NCBI RefSeq assembly: GCF_043197795.1 | Contig: NZ_JBICTU010000003.1 | Location: 1 to 64,000 of the forward strand | DNA from: Sphaerisporangium sp040649355 | GTDB lineage: Bacteria; Actinomycetota; Actinomycetes; Streptosporangiales; Streptosporangiaceae | Direction of reading: 5' to 3' | Length of the DNA: 64,000 nt | In this document: in pieces, positions 10,701 through 18,478 of the stretch | Position numbering within the stretch: the first letter of the stretch is position 1 | Layout of the letters: every line of letters begins with the position of its first letter | The notes under the pieces: model-generated | Seen by the model: the letters and a program-made list of their open reading frames with translations, nothing else | Database searches by the model: none | Told to the model about the DNA's origin: nothing | Program-made: the position numbers and the translations under genes

Positions 10701-11767
10701 GCAGGCACAAGAACCTGTCCAACCGGCTGCTCAGCAGGGTCGACCTGCTCAACATCGTCGAGCTGACCTCGCGTATCTCCTCCGGCGACATCAGCGACGT
10801 GCTGAAGCGGCTGGAGATCGGCTTCGACCCCGAACTCGACACGACCCGGCGGCGTCTGGAGATCCGCGAGGAGTTGGCCGCCATCATGAAGGAGGAGAAG
10901 GGGAAGCGCAGGCAGGCGCATCCGCTCGCCGACCGCAACCTCGCCCGGCGTACCGACCGCACGGCCGGCCGGCAGCCGGTGGACGTGGTGCTGGCCACGT
11001 CGATGCTGCAGGTCGGTGTGGACGTCTCCCGGTTCGGTCTCATGGTGGTGACCGGCCAGCCGAAGAACACCGCCGAGTACATCCAGGCGTCCTCGCGCGT
11101 CGGCCGCGACGCCGACCGGCCCGGCCTGGTGATCACGCTGTACAACTGGTCGCGTCCCCGCGACCTGGCGCATTTCGAGGACTTCGAGCACTACCACGCG
11201 ACCTTCTACCGGCAGGTGGAGGCCCTGTCCGTCACGCCCTACACCAGGCGGGCGCTCGACCGGGGCACCACCGCGACGCTCGTGGCGGCGATCCGGCACG
11301 TCGACGAGTCGTACTCGCGTAACCGGGACGCGGAGGACGTACCGCTGGACGGTGAGCGCGTGCGGCACGTCATCACCCGGATGCTGCACCGGGCGGAGGC
11401 GGTCGGTGGCCCGCGCGGCCGGGAGTATCTGGACGCCCGGATCAAGGCGGTAACCGACATGTGGAAGCAGCGTAAGGAAGGGCCGGCGCGGCTCGGCTAC
11501 GAGCGCAGGGCCACCAAGCAGGAGACCATCGCGCGTCTGATCGAGCGGGCGGGCAACGGGCCGTGGAGCCTGATGACGGTCGGCAACTCCATGCGGGAGA
11601 CCGAGAACGACGTCAATCTCCTGCTGCCGGGCAGCGGCGCCATCTTCGAATCACCGGTGAACGCGAGCGCGTGGGCGTTCGCCACACCGCAGGTGGAAAC
11701 GGAGAACGCCGACATCCCGGTCGGCGACGAGCTGGGTGAGTCCACGATCGGGGGGCGGGGTAACTGA
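7748..11767 (+). CDS. drmA: DISARM core helicase DrmA
   Basis: A 1339-residue SF2 helicase, one of the three DISARM core proteins. The chosen GTG at 7748 follows AGAGAGGAAG; an upstream in-frame extension to 7622 would overlap drmMI and has no ribosome site. Residues about 30-65 are a Pro/Ala/Ser-rich linker built of short repeats. Motifs: Walker A FFPTGGGKTEAY (about 545-555), a Zn pair CPWC followed by a second Cys-containing segment, Walker B IIQDELHLISG (about 823-832), VASTATTKRAE (motif III), LATSMLQVGVDVSR (motif V) and QASSRVGRD (motif VI). DrmA with DrmB is known to form the DNA-binding and translocating heart of DISARM. Its stop shares one base with the drmB ATG (TGATG), so the two are coupled. 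Confidence 0.93.
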   Translation: MYDRQEPLFAAQAEQADLFAESTDGDGAKADAKPATASPASPASPATAEPASSSPASDEPVLPDAAPPQQRGLDAPQVFEPATSFEVRDAFQELACRDLLGPWNGDEEELPTRSPGPRERYLVGMLGPKPSARSIENDADEVPDTEIGAEGSGDDGELPDKLTPQNLGRIWASSMGMMFAVPGDVDVLKVTASWGRYTKSDIQVDDGKGGTRAVQAWCREPVTHPREIRLDGGASQRVPLTMERADAPGVLLAVGVRSQKDGRRVVELTLINQQTAPVRAPDSAWLFQTELKVTAPHSDREAAPCVFLPIDDPLDGDDGLEEDLEDRHLRLLYRNERRYAAGRNVAVHAIVPDGQRCAAELCTTWLPAYDVPATVAPVGEGTPLEGVELSMDALAAASPGELAAGLMPLATGYAAWLDVQEERIPSLPEPLREAASLAVFKAREAARRIEAGVALLSGEEHARAAFRFANRAMALQRRRTAVAKLRDESGLSYEEAMAQVDEQGAKAASWRPFQLAFVLLNLPSLTDPGHPERAADHTATVDLLFFPTGGGKTEAYLGLTAYTFAIRRLRRLVGTGADARDGMSGVAVLMRYTLRLLTAQQFQRAAALVCAAEVLRREDTATWGEEPFRIGLWVGNAVSPNWFDEAEKQIQEAREAPDSRRANVLQTLTCPWCGEKLVAGRNLQIDQERRRVLLYCGRGREGETDLCPFSKLGEDRMLTSRLDDPGEIESRREGLPILTVDEEIYRLVPSLVIATVDKLAQLPWRGFAGHLFGRVGQWCPRHGYRHGDLDDRVKCGGTHHAKGKLPKAWSRPVVRLRPPDLIIQDELHLISGALGTTVGLFEAAVDELCTWRVGGRPTGPKIVASTATTKRAERQVLGIFGRGLAVFPPQVIEVSDTFFSRQVPVTPTTPGRRYLGVCAHGVRLKSAEIRLAEILFIAGQTMFDRHGEAADPYMTVVGYFNATRELAGMRRYLDDDVTTRIRTHGRHKNLSNRLLSRVDLLNIVELTSRISSGDISDVLKRLEIGFDPELDTTRRRLEIREELAAIMKEEKGKRRQAHPLADRNLARRTDRTAGRQPVDVVLATSMLQVGVDVSRFGLMVVTGQPKNTAEYIQASSRVGRDADRPGLVITLYNWSRPRDLAHFEDFEHYHATFYRQVEALSVTPYTRRALDRGTTATLVAAIRHVDESYSRNRDAEDVPLDGERVRHVITRMLHRAEAVGGPRGREYLDARIKAVTDMWKQRKEGPARLGYERRATKQETIARLIERAGNGPWSLMTVGNSMRETENDVNLLLPGSGAIFESPVNASAWAFATPQVETENADIPVGDELGESTIGGRGN

Positions 11768-13719
11768 TGGCGGAATTCTCGCGGTACCGGCGCCGGGTCG
11801 GATCGGTCCGTCCCAGCCACCTGATGTTCACCTCCGGAGTGGGCTCGCTGGTGGACCTGCCGAACTTCTCCGTCCTGGTCAAAGGGCTGGAGGACTGGAA
11901 GTACGAAAAGGTCGGCGACAGCCCCGCCGTGATCACCGAGCCCCGGCTGCTCGCGGCCGTCCAGGCGGTGCTCAGCAAGACCGTGGAGCAGCCCCGGCTG
12001 CTCGCGGCCGTCCAGGCGGTGCTCAGCAAGACCGTGGAGGAGCTCAAGCCCGCCCCGTGGCTCCCCGGCGCGGACCAGGATCCCAACGGTGAGGCGGCGC
12101 GGACCGGGACTCCGGTCGTCCCCTTCCCGAGCTGGATGCGGTGCACCGCGTGCAACCTGCTCGCCCGCATCGACTCACAGGTGTTCGGCTTCGAGAACGA
12201 CAAGCCGAACAAGCCGCACGAGGCGCGGTTCTTCCACGAGTGCGGCAAGGGGCGCAGGAAGAACCTCGTGGTCGGAGCCCGGTTCGTCGTCGCGTGCACA
12301 GCGGGGCACCTGGACGACTTTCCGTACCTGGAGTTCGTGCACCACGGCGGCACGTGCCCGGCGGTGGAGAAGCCGAACCTGCTGATGGAGGACCACGGCG
12401 GCAACCTCGGCGCCAACGTGCGCATCGCCTGCCAGCGGTGCCCGGCCACCCGCAACATCCGTGAGGTGATGGGCAAGCGTGGCCAGGTGCACCTGCCGAG
12501 CTGCCGCGGCCGCCATCCCCACCTCGGCACCTTCGGAAGCTGCGCCAAGCAGTTGCACGTCCTGGTCGTCGGCGCGTCCAACCAGTGGTTCGCGCAGACC
12601 CTCTCCGCGCTGGCCGTGCCGCAGGCCGGGGCGGGTGAGCTCGACGGCAAGGTGGAGCAGTTCTGGGCGAACCTCCAGCACGTCTCCGGGATCGCCATGA
12701 TGCCGTTGATGCGGTCGATGCCCCCGCTGAGCTACGAGTTCGAGAAGTGGACCGACGACGAGTTGTGGGCCGCGATCGAACGCCACCGCGCCGGGCCAGA
12801 GCCCGACGGGGGGAAGGAGCCCGAGGGGTATCCCGACCTGCGTACCCCCGAATGGCAGGTGTTCTCCAGCGCCACGCTGCCCGAGCCCGGCGACGAGTTC
12901 GCCGCCTACCGCCACCCCGACGGCGTACCGAACCTGCTCAAGGGTTTCTACTCGGACGTGATCCAGGTGGAGCGGGTGCGTGAGGTACGCGCCATGATCG
13001 GCTTCACCCGGCTCGACGCTCCCGACCCCGACGACCCGAACCTCGTCACCCGGGCGAAGCTCTCCCGATCGAATCCCACGTGGGTGCCTGCCAGCGAGGT
13101 ACGCGGAGAAGGCGTCTTCCTGCGGTTGCCCGAGGAACTTCTGGCGGGCTGGGAGAAGCGGGTCGCCGGCTCGCGTGCCATCCAGTCGCACTACGAGGCG
13201 TTCGGGCGATTCCGCGAGTACCGGTACTCGGCGCGCACCGGGCAGCCGTTCAACGAGGAGACCCGCTACCAGGGGTGGCCCGGCGCACGCTACTACGTCC
13301 TGCATACGCTGTCGCACCTCATGATCCGGACGATCGCGCTGGAGTGCGGGTACAACTCCGCCAGCCTCGCCGAACGCATCTACGCGGGGAACGAGGACGA
13401 CCCGCGCGGAGGCATCCTCATCTACACGGCCGTGCCGGACGCGGAGGGGACGCTTGGCGGGCTTGTCTCACTTGCCGAACCCGATGACCTGGTCCGGCTG
13501 ACCCGCCGCGCGCTCACCGGGGCCCGGCACTGCTCCTCCGACCCGCTCTGCGCCGAGCGGCTGCCGTGCGACCCGGAGGACTTCCTGCACGGAGCCGCAT
13601 GTCACGCCTGCCTGTTCGTGTCGGAGACCACCTGCGAGCGCGGCAACCGTTTCCTCGACCGGCGCTTCGTCGTGCCGATCGACGCACCCGACCTGGCGAT
13701 TTTCCCGGACGTGCCGTGA
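11767..13719 (+). CDS. drmB: DISARM DUF1998 protein DrmB
   Basis: A 650-residue DUF1998 protein, the obligate partner of DrmA. The C-terminal part carries the DUF1998 hallmarks: IRTIALECGYNSASLAERIY, a GGILIYTAVPDAEGT strand region, and a Cys-rich tail (CSSDPLCAE, GAACHACLF, SETTCERGN) expected to bind zinc. Further Cys pairs occur at CTACN (about 125) and CQRCP. The start overlaps drmA by one base. Near residues 59-92 a 17-residue unit PRLLAAVQAVLSKTVE(Q/E) occurs twice in a row because of a 51-bp in-frame tandem duplication. The reading frame is intact, so the protein is probably still functional, with a lengthened helix near the N-terminus. Confidence 0.93.
   Translation: MAEFSRYRRRVGSVRPSHLMFTSGVGSLVDLPNFSVLVKGLEDWKYEKVGDSPAVITEPRLLAAVQAVLSKTVEQPRLLAAVQAVLSKTVEELKPAPWLPGADQDPNGEAARTGTPVVPFPSWMRCTACNLLARIDSQVFGFENDKPNKPHEARFFHECGKGRRKNLVVGARFVVACTAGHLDDFPYLEFVHHGGTCPAVEKPNLLMEDHGGNLGANVRIACQRCPATRNIREVMGKRGQVHLPSCRGRHPHLGTFGSCAKQLHVLVVGASNQWFAQTLSALAVPQAGAGELDGKVEQFWANLQHVSGIAMMPLMRSMPPLSYEFEKWTDDELWAAIERHRAGPEPDGGKEPEGYPDLRTPEWQVFSSATLPEPGDEFAAYRHPDGVPNLLKGFYSDVIQVERVREVRAMIGFTRLDAPDPDDPNLVTRAKLSRSNPTWVPASEVRGEGVFLRLPEELLAGWEKRVAGSRAIQSHYEAFGRFREYRYSARTGQPFNEETRYQGWPGARYYVLHTLSHLMIRTIALECGYNSASLAERIYAGNEDDPRGGILIYTAVPDAEGTLGGLVSLAEPDDLVRLTRRALTGARHCSSDPLCAERLPCDPEDFLHGAACHACLFVSETTCERGNRFLDRRFVVPIDAPDLAIFPDVP
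11941..12042 (+). repeat. 51-bp in-frame tandem duplication inside drmB
   Basis: Two adjacent copies of a 51-bp unit beginning CCCCGGCTGCTCGCGGCC start at 11941 and 11992. They differ only at the last codon (CAG versus GAG). Near identity at the DNA level means the duplication is recent. Confidence 0.95.
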
Positions 13720-13747
13720 CGGCGGGCCCGCTCCCGGGACGGGCGTC

Positions 13748-14506
13748 GTGAGCGGGGATTTCGAAGCGGCGGTGGAGGAGGCCCTGGTCCGGCTAGGGCC
13801 GCTGTACACCGGCATGCTGGGCCTGGCGGTCGGCCAGGAGGTACCCCGGGAGGCCGTGGTTCACGCCGTCCCGCTGCCGGAGTCGGCGAGGGTCGCCCGG
13901 CGGGTGCTCGACGCCAAGGAAGCGGAGGGATTGTCAGGCGCCGAAGCCGCCGCGTACATCAGGGGAGCTGCCGCCGGGTGGGCGGCACACGAGGTCACCC
14001 TGCGGATCGAATCGGTGTGGAGCGGGCCGGGCACGCACGAGGTGCCGGTACGCGCCACCGCGCAGGTACTGGTCGAACTCATCGAGGAGGCCACCCACGA
14101 GCTGCTGCTCATGACCTACTCGGCCAAACCCTACGAGCCCCTTCTGGAGGCGCTCGCCGCCGCGATCGCCAGGGGTGTGTCGGTGATGGCCGTCGTCGAG
14201 ACCCTGCAGGGCGCGGGGAGCGCGCTCGCCGGTTCGGAGCCGGCTCTGGCGTTCGCGTCGGTCGCCGGAGTGGAGGTGTGGCACTGGCCGCAGGCCCGGC
14301 GGGCCGAGCAGGGCGCCAAGATGCACGCGAAACTGGCGGTGGCCGACCGGCGCGTGCTGCTGGTGTCGAGCGCCAACCTGACCCAGTCCGGTGTCGGCAG
14401 GAACATCGAGGCCGGTCTGCTCGTCCGTGGCGGGACGGCCCCGGGACGCGCCGCCGAACACGTGGCCGCACTCCGTGCCAAGGGGCTACTGGAGCGGCTG
14501 CGTTAA
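13748..14506 (+). CDS. drmC: DISARM phospholipase D-fold protein DrmC
   Basis: A 252-residue protein with one clear PLD signature, HAKLAVAD (the HxKxxxxD motif), followed by LVSSANLT and GRNIEAGLLV, all typical of single-motif PLD-superfamily nucleases that act as dimers. The middle holds ELLLMTYSAKPYEPL, the usual first strand of the fold. The GTG start is 28 bases after drmB; no strong ribosome site is visible, so expression may depend on drmB translation. DrmC is the third DISARM core component, though published work indicates it is dispensable for some protection. Order and size both match class 1 loci. Confidence 0.89.
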   Translation: MSGDFEAAVEEALVRLGPLYTGMLGLAVGQEVPREAVVHAVPLPESARVARRVLDAKEAEGLSGAEAAAYIRGAAAGWAAHEVTLRIESVWSGPGTHEVPVRATAQVLVELIEEATHELLLMTYSAKPYEPLLEALAAAIARGVSVMAVVETLQGAGSALAGSEPALAFASVAGVEVWHWPQARRAEQGAKMHAKLAVADRRVLLVSSANLTQSGVGRNIEAGLLVRGGTAPGRAAEHVAALRAKGLLERLR

Positions 14507-14635
14507 CCCGGCCTTTTCGAGCCTTCGCGCGAATGGCGGGGCGGCCGGTCCTGCCGGGACGGATCTATTATCGGAGGGTGTGAGCGGCCGACAATGCATG
14601 TGGCCCCCGGCATTGATCGTGTAGTTTCTTGCGTT

Positions 14636-16222
14636 ATGGCCTTACAAGAAAGGCGGGTCGCTGCGGACCGCCGGACTATTGTCGGCGGCCGTTACGAGTT
14701 GGATCCGCTGTCCCGTCGCTCCGGAGGGATGGGGGAGATCTGGTTCGGCTACGACAAACGCCTCGATCGGGCGGTCGCGGTCAAATTCATCCGGATCGAC
14801 AGGCTGCCCGACGGTAAGCCCGACAAGGAGCTCACCCAGCGGTTCGTCCGCGAGTCGCGGATCACCGCGCGGCTGGAGCACCCCGGGGTCCCCACGGTCT
14901 ACGATTGCGGATCCCACGGGGAGGACCTCTATCTGGTGATGCAACTCGTCGAGGGTTGCTCTCTGTCGGACCTGCTGGACGAGATACGCGAGGACGGCGA
15001 GATCCCCGTCGCCTGGGCGGCGGCCATCGCGGCTCAGGTGTGTTCGGTCCTGGGCGCCGCGCACGCCCGGTCACTGGTGCATCGCGACCTCAAGCCGGGC
15101 AACCTCATGCTCTGCCGGGACGGCTCGGTCAAGGTGCTCGACTTTGGCGTCGCCGCGGCGCTGTCGTCCACCGAGACCAAGCTGACCCGTACGGGTGTCG
15201 CCGTCGGCACACCCGAGTACATGGCGCCGGAGCAGGCCGCCGCCGGGACCATCGGCCCGCAGACCGACCTGTACTCCCTGGGCGTTGTGCTGGACGAGAT
15301 GCTGGCGAAGAACAACCAGTTCAAGGGCGAGACCGCGCTCGCCTCGATGCGGAATCACACCGACCGCGCTCCGCAGCCGCTGCGTACCCGCGGGCGCGAC
15401 GTCCCAGAAGGACTGGAACGACTCATCCTCCGGTTGCTCGCCAAGAACCCAGCTCACCGGCCCGCCTCCGCCGACGAGGTGTACACGCGGCTGCTCGACT
15501 TCTGCGACGACCTGCCGCCGTTCCCGGGCTACGTCGACCTCACCCCCCGCCATCCGCTGCGCATGTACGCGAGCGTCGTCGGGCGTATCGCCTCACCTCG
15601 GGCGACCCCTGTAGAGGCGCTGCCGGAACCGGCGCGGTCACCGGCGCCTTCGGTCACAAAGATCCATCCGAATGACATCGCTCTCGCCCGCACCCGAGCC
15701 GAGGCGCTGAGGGCCGAGTCCCGGTTCAGCCAGGCTGCCGAGGTGCTGGCCGGGGTCGTGGAGATGGGCACGCGCACGCTCGGCGCACGCCATCCCCAGG
15801 TGATCGAGGTACGCATCGAGCTCGCCGACGTCCTGTTCTTCGGCGGTGACTACCGCCGCGCGGCCCCCGAGTTCGGCACGCTCGCCGCGGACCTGGCCGA
15901 GCGTGAAGGCCCGGAGGGCGACCTCGTGCTCCGCTGCCGCCTGATGGAGGCGAACTGTCATGCCGCGGTGGGGGAGACCGGCCTCGCGCTCGCCCAACTA
16001 GCCCGGCTGCTCGATGACGAGAGGCGCTTCGGCGTTGACGAAGACCGCATCCTGGAGTTGCGGCGGCAGATCGGACTGCTCGAACTGGGCTCCGGGAACC
16101 GATCCCAGGCACGGCGCACGCTCGGCGGCCTTCTGCCCGACCTCGAACGACATTACGGCCCGCACCACCCAAATGTCCAGAAGGTCCGGGAGGTGCTGAA
16201 CGGCCTCGGCGGGGAGCGTTGA
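14636..16222 (+). CDS. Ser/Thr protein kinase with C-terminal TPR-like region
   Basis: A 528-residue soluble kinase. The glycine loop reads SGGMGEIW, followed by VAVKFIRI (ATP-binding Lys). The catalytic loop HRDLKPGN (about 149-156), DFG (about 169) and GTPEYMAPEQ are all intact, so it should be active. Residues about 340-528 are helical repeats resembling tetratricopeptides (RFSQAAEVLAG, ARHPQVIEVRIELADVL, HYGPHHPNVQKV). There is no transmembrane segment or PASTA domain, unlike housekeeping PknB. The ATG at 14636 has no ribosome site; a TAGTTT hexamer 8-14 bases upstream suggests a leaderless transcript, so this gene may start its own unit rather than ride on DISARM. With the next two genes it forms a co-oriented block of probable defence function. 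Confidence 0.85.
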   Translation: MALQERRVAADRRTIVGGRYELDPLSRRSGGMGEIWFGYDKRLDRAVAVKFIRIDRLPDGKPDKELTQRFVRESRITARLEHPGVPTVYDCGSHGEDLYLVMQLVEGCSLSDLLDEIREDGEIPVAWAAAIAAQVCSVLGAAHARSLVHRDLKPGNLMLCRDGSVKVLDFGVAAALSSTETKLTRTGVAVGTPEYMAPEQAAAGTIGPQTDLYSLGVVLDEMLAKNNQFKGETALASMRNHTDRAPQPLRTRGRDVPEGLERLILRLLAKNPAHRPASADEVYTRLLDFCDDLPPFPGYVDLTPRHPLRMYASVVGRIASPRATPVEALPEPARSPAPSVTKIHPNDIALARTRAEALRAESRFSQAAEVLAGVVEMGTRTLGARHPQVIEVRIELADVLFFGGDYRRAAPEFGTLAADLAEREGPEGDLVLRCRLMEANCHAAVGETGLALAQLARLLDDERRFGVDEDRILELRRQIGLLELGSGNRSQARRTLGGLLPDLERHYGPHHPNVQKVREVLNGLGGER

Positions 16223-16312
16223 CAACTGTTCAGAGTTGCTCGCTAACGACCTCGGGCCGAACGCCGATGGTCTCTTTAGCGCGTATGGCACCGGTCTTCA
16301 ACAAGGAGTGGC

Positions 16313-18406
16313 GTGGCGAAACTCGGGATCCACAAGGACTTCCTGCGTGATTACGGAAAGCTGGAACGGTCCGTCCAGGACCGGGTCGCGGAGGTCTTCG
16401 CCAAGTTCGAGCACGCCACCCATGCCGGACTGCATCTGGAGAAGCTGCACAATGCGCGTGACGACCGCTTCCGTACCATCCGCATCGACCTCTTCTGGCG
16501 GGGGGTCGTCCTCGCCCCGGAGACCGGGGACACCTTTACGCTGCTGAAGGTACTTCCCCACGACGAGGCCACGGCCTGGGCGGAACGCCGGCGTGCCTCG
16601 GTGAACGCGGCGACAGGCCGCATCGAGATCCGCGACGTGGCGGCGATGGACGCCACCCTGCCGGAACTCGTCCGTCACGCGGAGGCTTCCTCGGCATCGC
16701 TGTTCGAGCACGTCGGTGACGCGGACCTGGCGAGGCTCGGTGTCGACGAGCCGACCCTCGCCTTCGCCAGGGTTCTCACCCACGTAAGCCAGCTGGAGGC
16801 CGCCGAGGCGTTCCTCCCGCAGAACCAGTGGCATGTCCTGTACGGACTCGCGGCCGGGTTGACCCCCGAACAGGTATGGGCCGAACTCGGCGCCACGCCC
16901 AGGCCGGAGGCGTACGACACCGACGACCTCTCCGCGGCGGTGCGGCGCACCCCCGAGCGCGTGGTGCTTGTCGACGGACCGCAGGAACTCATGGAGGTGT
17001 TCCGGCACCCCTTCGCGCTGTGGCGTGTCTACCTTCATCCCGCGCAGTACCAGGTGGCGAACGCGACGTTCAGCGGCCCCGCGCGCGTCACCGGAGGACC
17101 GGGCACCGGCAAGACGGTGGTCGCCCTGCACCGAGCCCACCATCTCGCCAGGCTGGGAGCGGGTCCTGTCCTGCTCACCACGTTCACCTCGACGCTGTCC
17201 GCCTCCCTGGAAGCCGGGATGCGCCTTCTGGCCGACTCGGAGGCGGGTCGCGACCGAGTCGAGGTGCGCCACGTCGACCAGCTCTCCTACCAGATCTTCG
17301 CCGCGCGGCATGGACGGGCCGCGATCCTGCGGGACAAGGAGGAGAAGGAGATCTGGCGCCGGATCGTCAAGCGCCTTGACGCGCCTTTCACCGAGACCTT
17401 TCTCGCCGAGGAATGGCGGCACGTAGTGCTCGCCCAGCGGGTCACCGACGCCGCCGGATATCTCGCGGCCAAGCGCGAGGGGCGGGGCCGCCGGCTCGGC
17501 ACCCGGCAAAAGGCCCAGCTTTGGCAGGCCGTCTGGGAGTTCGAAGAGGAGCTGAAGCGTCGGCGTGTCTGGACGTACGAGACGATCTGCGTCGAGGCGA
17601 CCAGGCTGCTCGGTGAGCGCGCCGACAGGCCGTACCGGCACGTCATCGTCGACGAGGCGCAGGACCTGCACCCGGTGCAGTGGCGGTTCCTGCGCGCAGC
17701 GGTAGCCGAAGGGCCGGATGATCTGTTCATCGCCGGGGACACCCACCAGCGCATCTACAGCAATCGCGTCTCACTGCGAGACGTCGGCGTCAAGGTCGCC
17801 GGACGATCGTCACGCCTCACGGTCAACTACCGGACCACAGCGGAGATCCTCGGCTGGAGCCTTGGCATGCTCCGCGGCGAGCCCATCGACGACATGGACG
17901 GAGGCCTCGACTCGGTCGCCGGTTACCGGTCGCAGGTGCATGGCTATCCGCCTGAGCTGCACGGTTTCCGTACGCAGAAGGAGGAACTGGACGCGCTCGA
18001 ACAGAAGGTCCGTGAATGGCGTGACATGGGGGTCGAGCCGGAGGAGATCGGCATCGCGGCGAGATCCAACATGCTCGCCGACTCCGCCGTCACCGTCCTC
18101 AACGCGGCGGGCATTGCCGCCCAGTCGCTCGCCAAGGCGGCGGGCGCCGAGGGCGTGGTGCGCGCTGGAACCATGCACCGGATGAAGGGACTGGAGTTCC
18201 GGTGCGTCGCGGTCATCGGCGTGGGGGAGCACGCGGTGCCCCCGTCGAGCGCTGTCACCCTACCTGAGGAGGACTCGGTGACCCATGCGCAGGACCTGCA
18301 GCGTGAACGTTGCCTTCTGTTCGTCGCGTGCACCAGGGCACGGGAACGGCTCTATGTCTCCTGGCATGGCAACCCGAGTCCCTTTCTGGACGGTTTCACC
18401 TCGTGA
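16313..18406 (+). CDS. RelE-like domain fused to UvrD-type SF1 helicase
   Basis: A 697-residue two-part protein. Residues 1-100 resemble a RelE/HigB-type toxin fold (HLEKLHNARDDRFRTIRID, then FWRGVVLAP and LLKVLPHDEATAWA). From about 255 onward it is an SF1A helicase: Walker A GGPGTGKTVVALHRAHHLA (about 259), DEAQDLHPVQW (about 447, motif II), LTVNYRTTAEI (motif IV region), GTMHRMKGLEFRCVAVIG (motif V) and VACTRARERLYV (motif VI). The GTG start has AAGGAG nine bases upstream. No nuclease domain is seen. From memory this fusion occurs in other actinobacteria; its job is not established. The RelE-like part could be a ribosome- or RNA-binding module or a real nuclease. Confidence 0.8.
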   Translation: MAKLGIHKDFLRDYGKLERSVQDRVAEVFAKFEHATHAGLHLEKLHNARDDRFRTIRIDLFWRGVVLAPETGDTFTLLKVLPHDEATAWAERRRASVNAATGRIEIRDVAAMDATLPELVRHAEASSASLFEHVGDADLARLGVDEPTLAFARVLTHVSQLEAAEAFLPQNQWHVLYGLAAGLTPEQVWAELGATPRPEAYDTDDLSAAVRRTPERVVLVDGPQELMEVFRHPFALWRVYLHPAQYQVANATFSGPARVTGGPGTGKTVVALHRAHHLARLGAGPVLLTTFTSTLSASLEAGMRLLADSEAGRDRVEVRHVDQLSYQIFAARHGRAAILRDKEEKEIWRRIVKRLDAPFTETFLAEEWRHVVLAQRVTDAAGYLAAKREGRGRRLGTRQKAQLWQAVWEFEEELKRRRVWTYETICVEATRLLGERADRPYRHVIVDEAQDLHPVQWRFLRAAVAEGPDDLFIAGDTHQRIYSNRVSLRDVGVKVAGRSSRLTVNYRTTAEILGWSLGMLRGEPIDDMDGGLDSVAGYRSQVHGYPPELHGFRTQKEELDALEQKVREWRDMGVEPEEIGIAARSNMLADSAVTVLNAAGIAAQSLAKAAGAEGVVRAGTMHRMKGLEFRCVAVIGVGEHAVPPSSAVTLPEEDSVTHAQDLQRERCLLFVACTRARERLYVSWHGNPSPFLDGFTS

Positions 18407-18478
18407 CTTCTGGTTATCGTTCGTTTGCAAAGCGTGCGTCAACCTTTGATCGGCTCATCGTCAACCTGAAGGCGGGTC

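Noticed and set aside
7931..11389. Very long open frame on the minus strand opposite drmA
   Set aside because: It mirrors the GC-rich third positions of drmA, has no ribosome site and gives a low-complexity product; a shadow frame.
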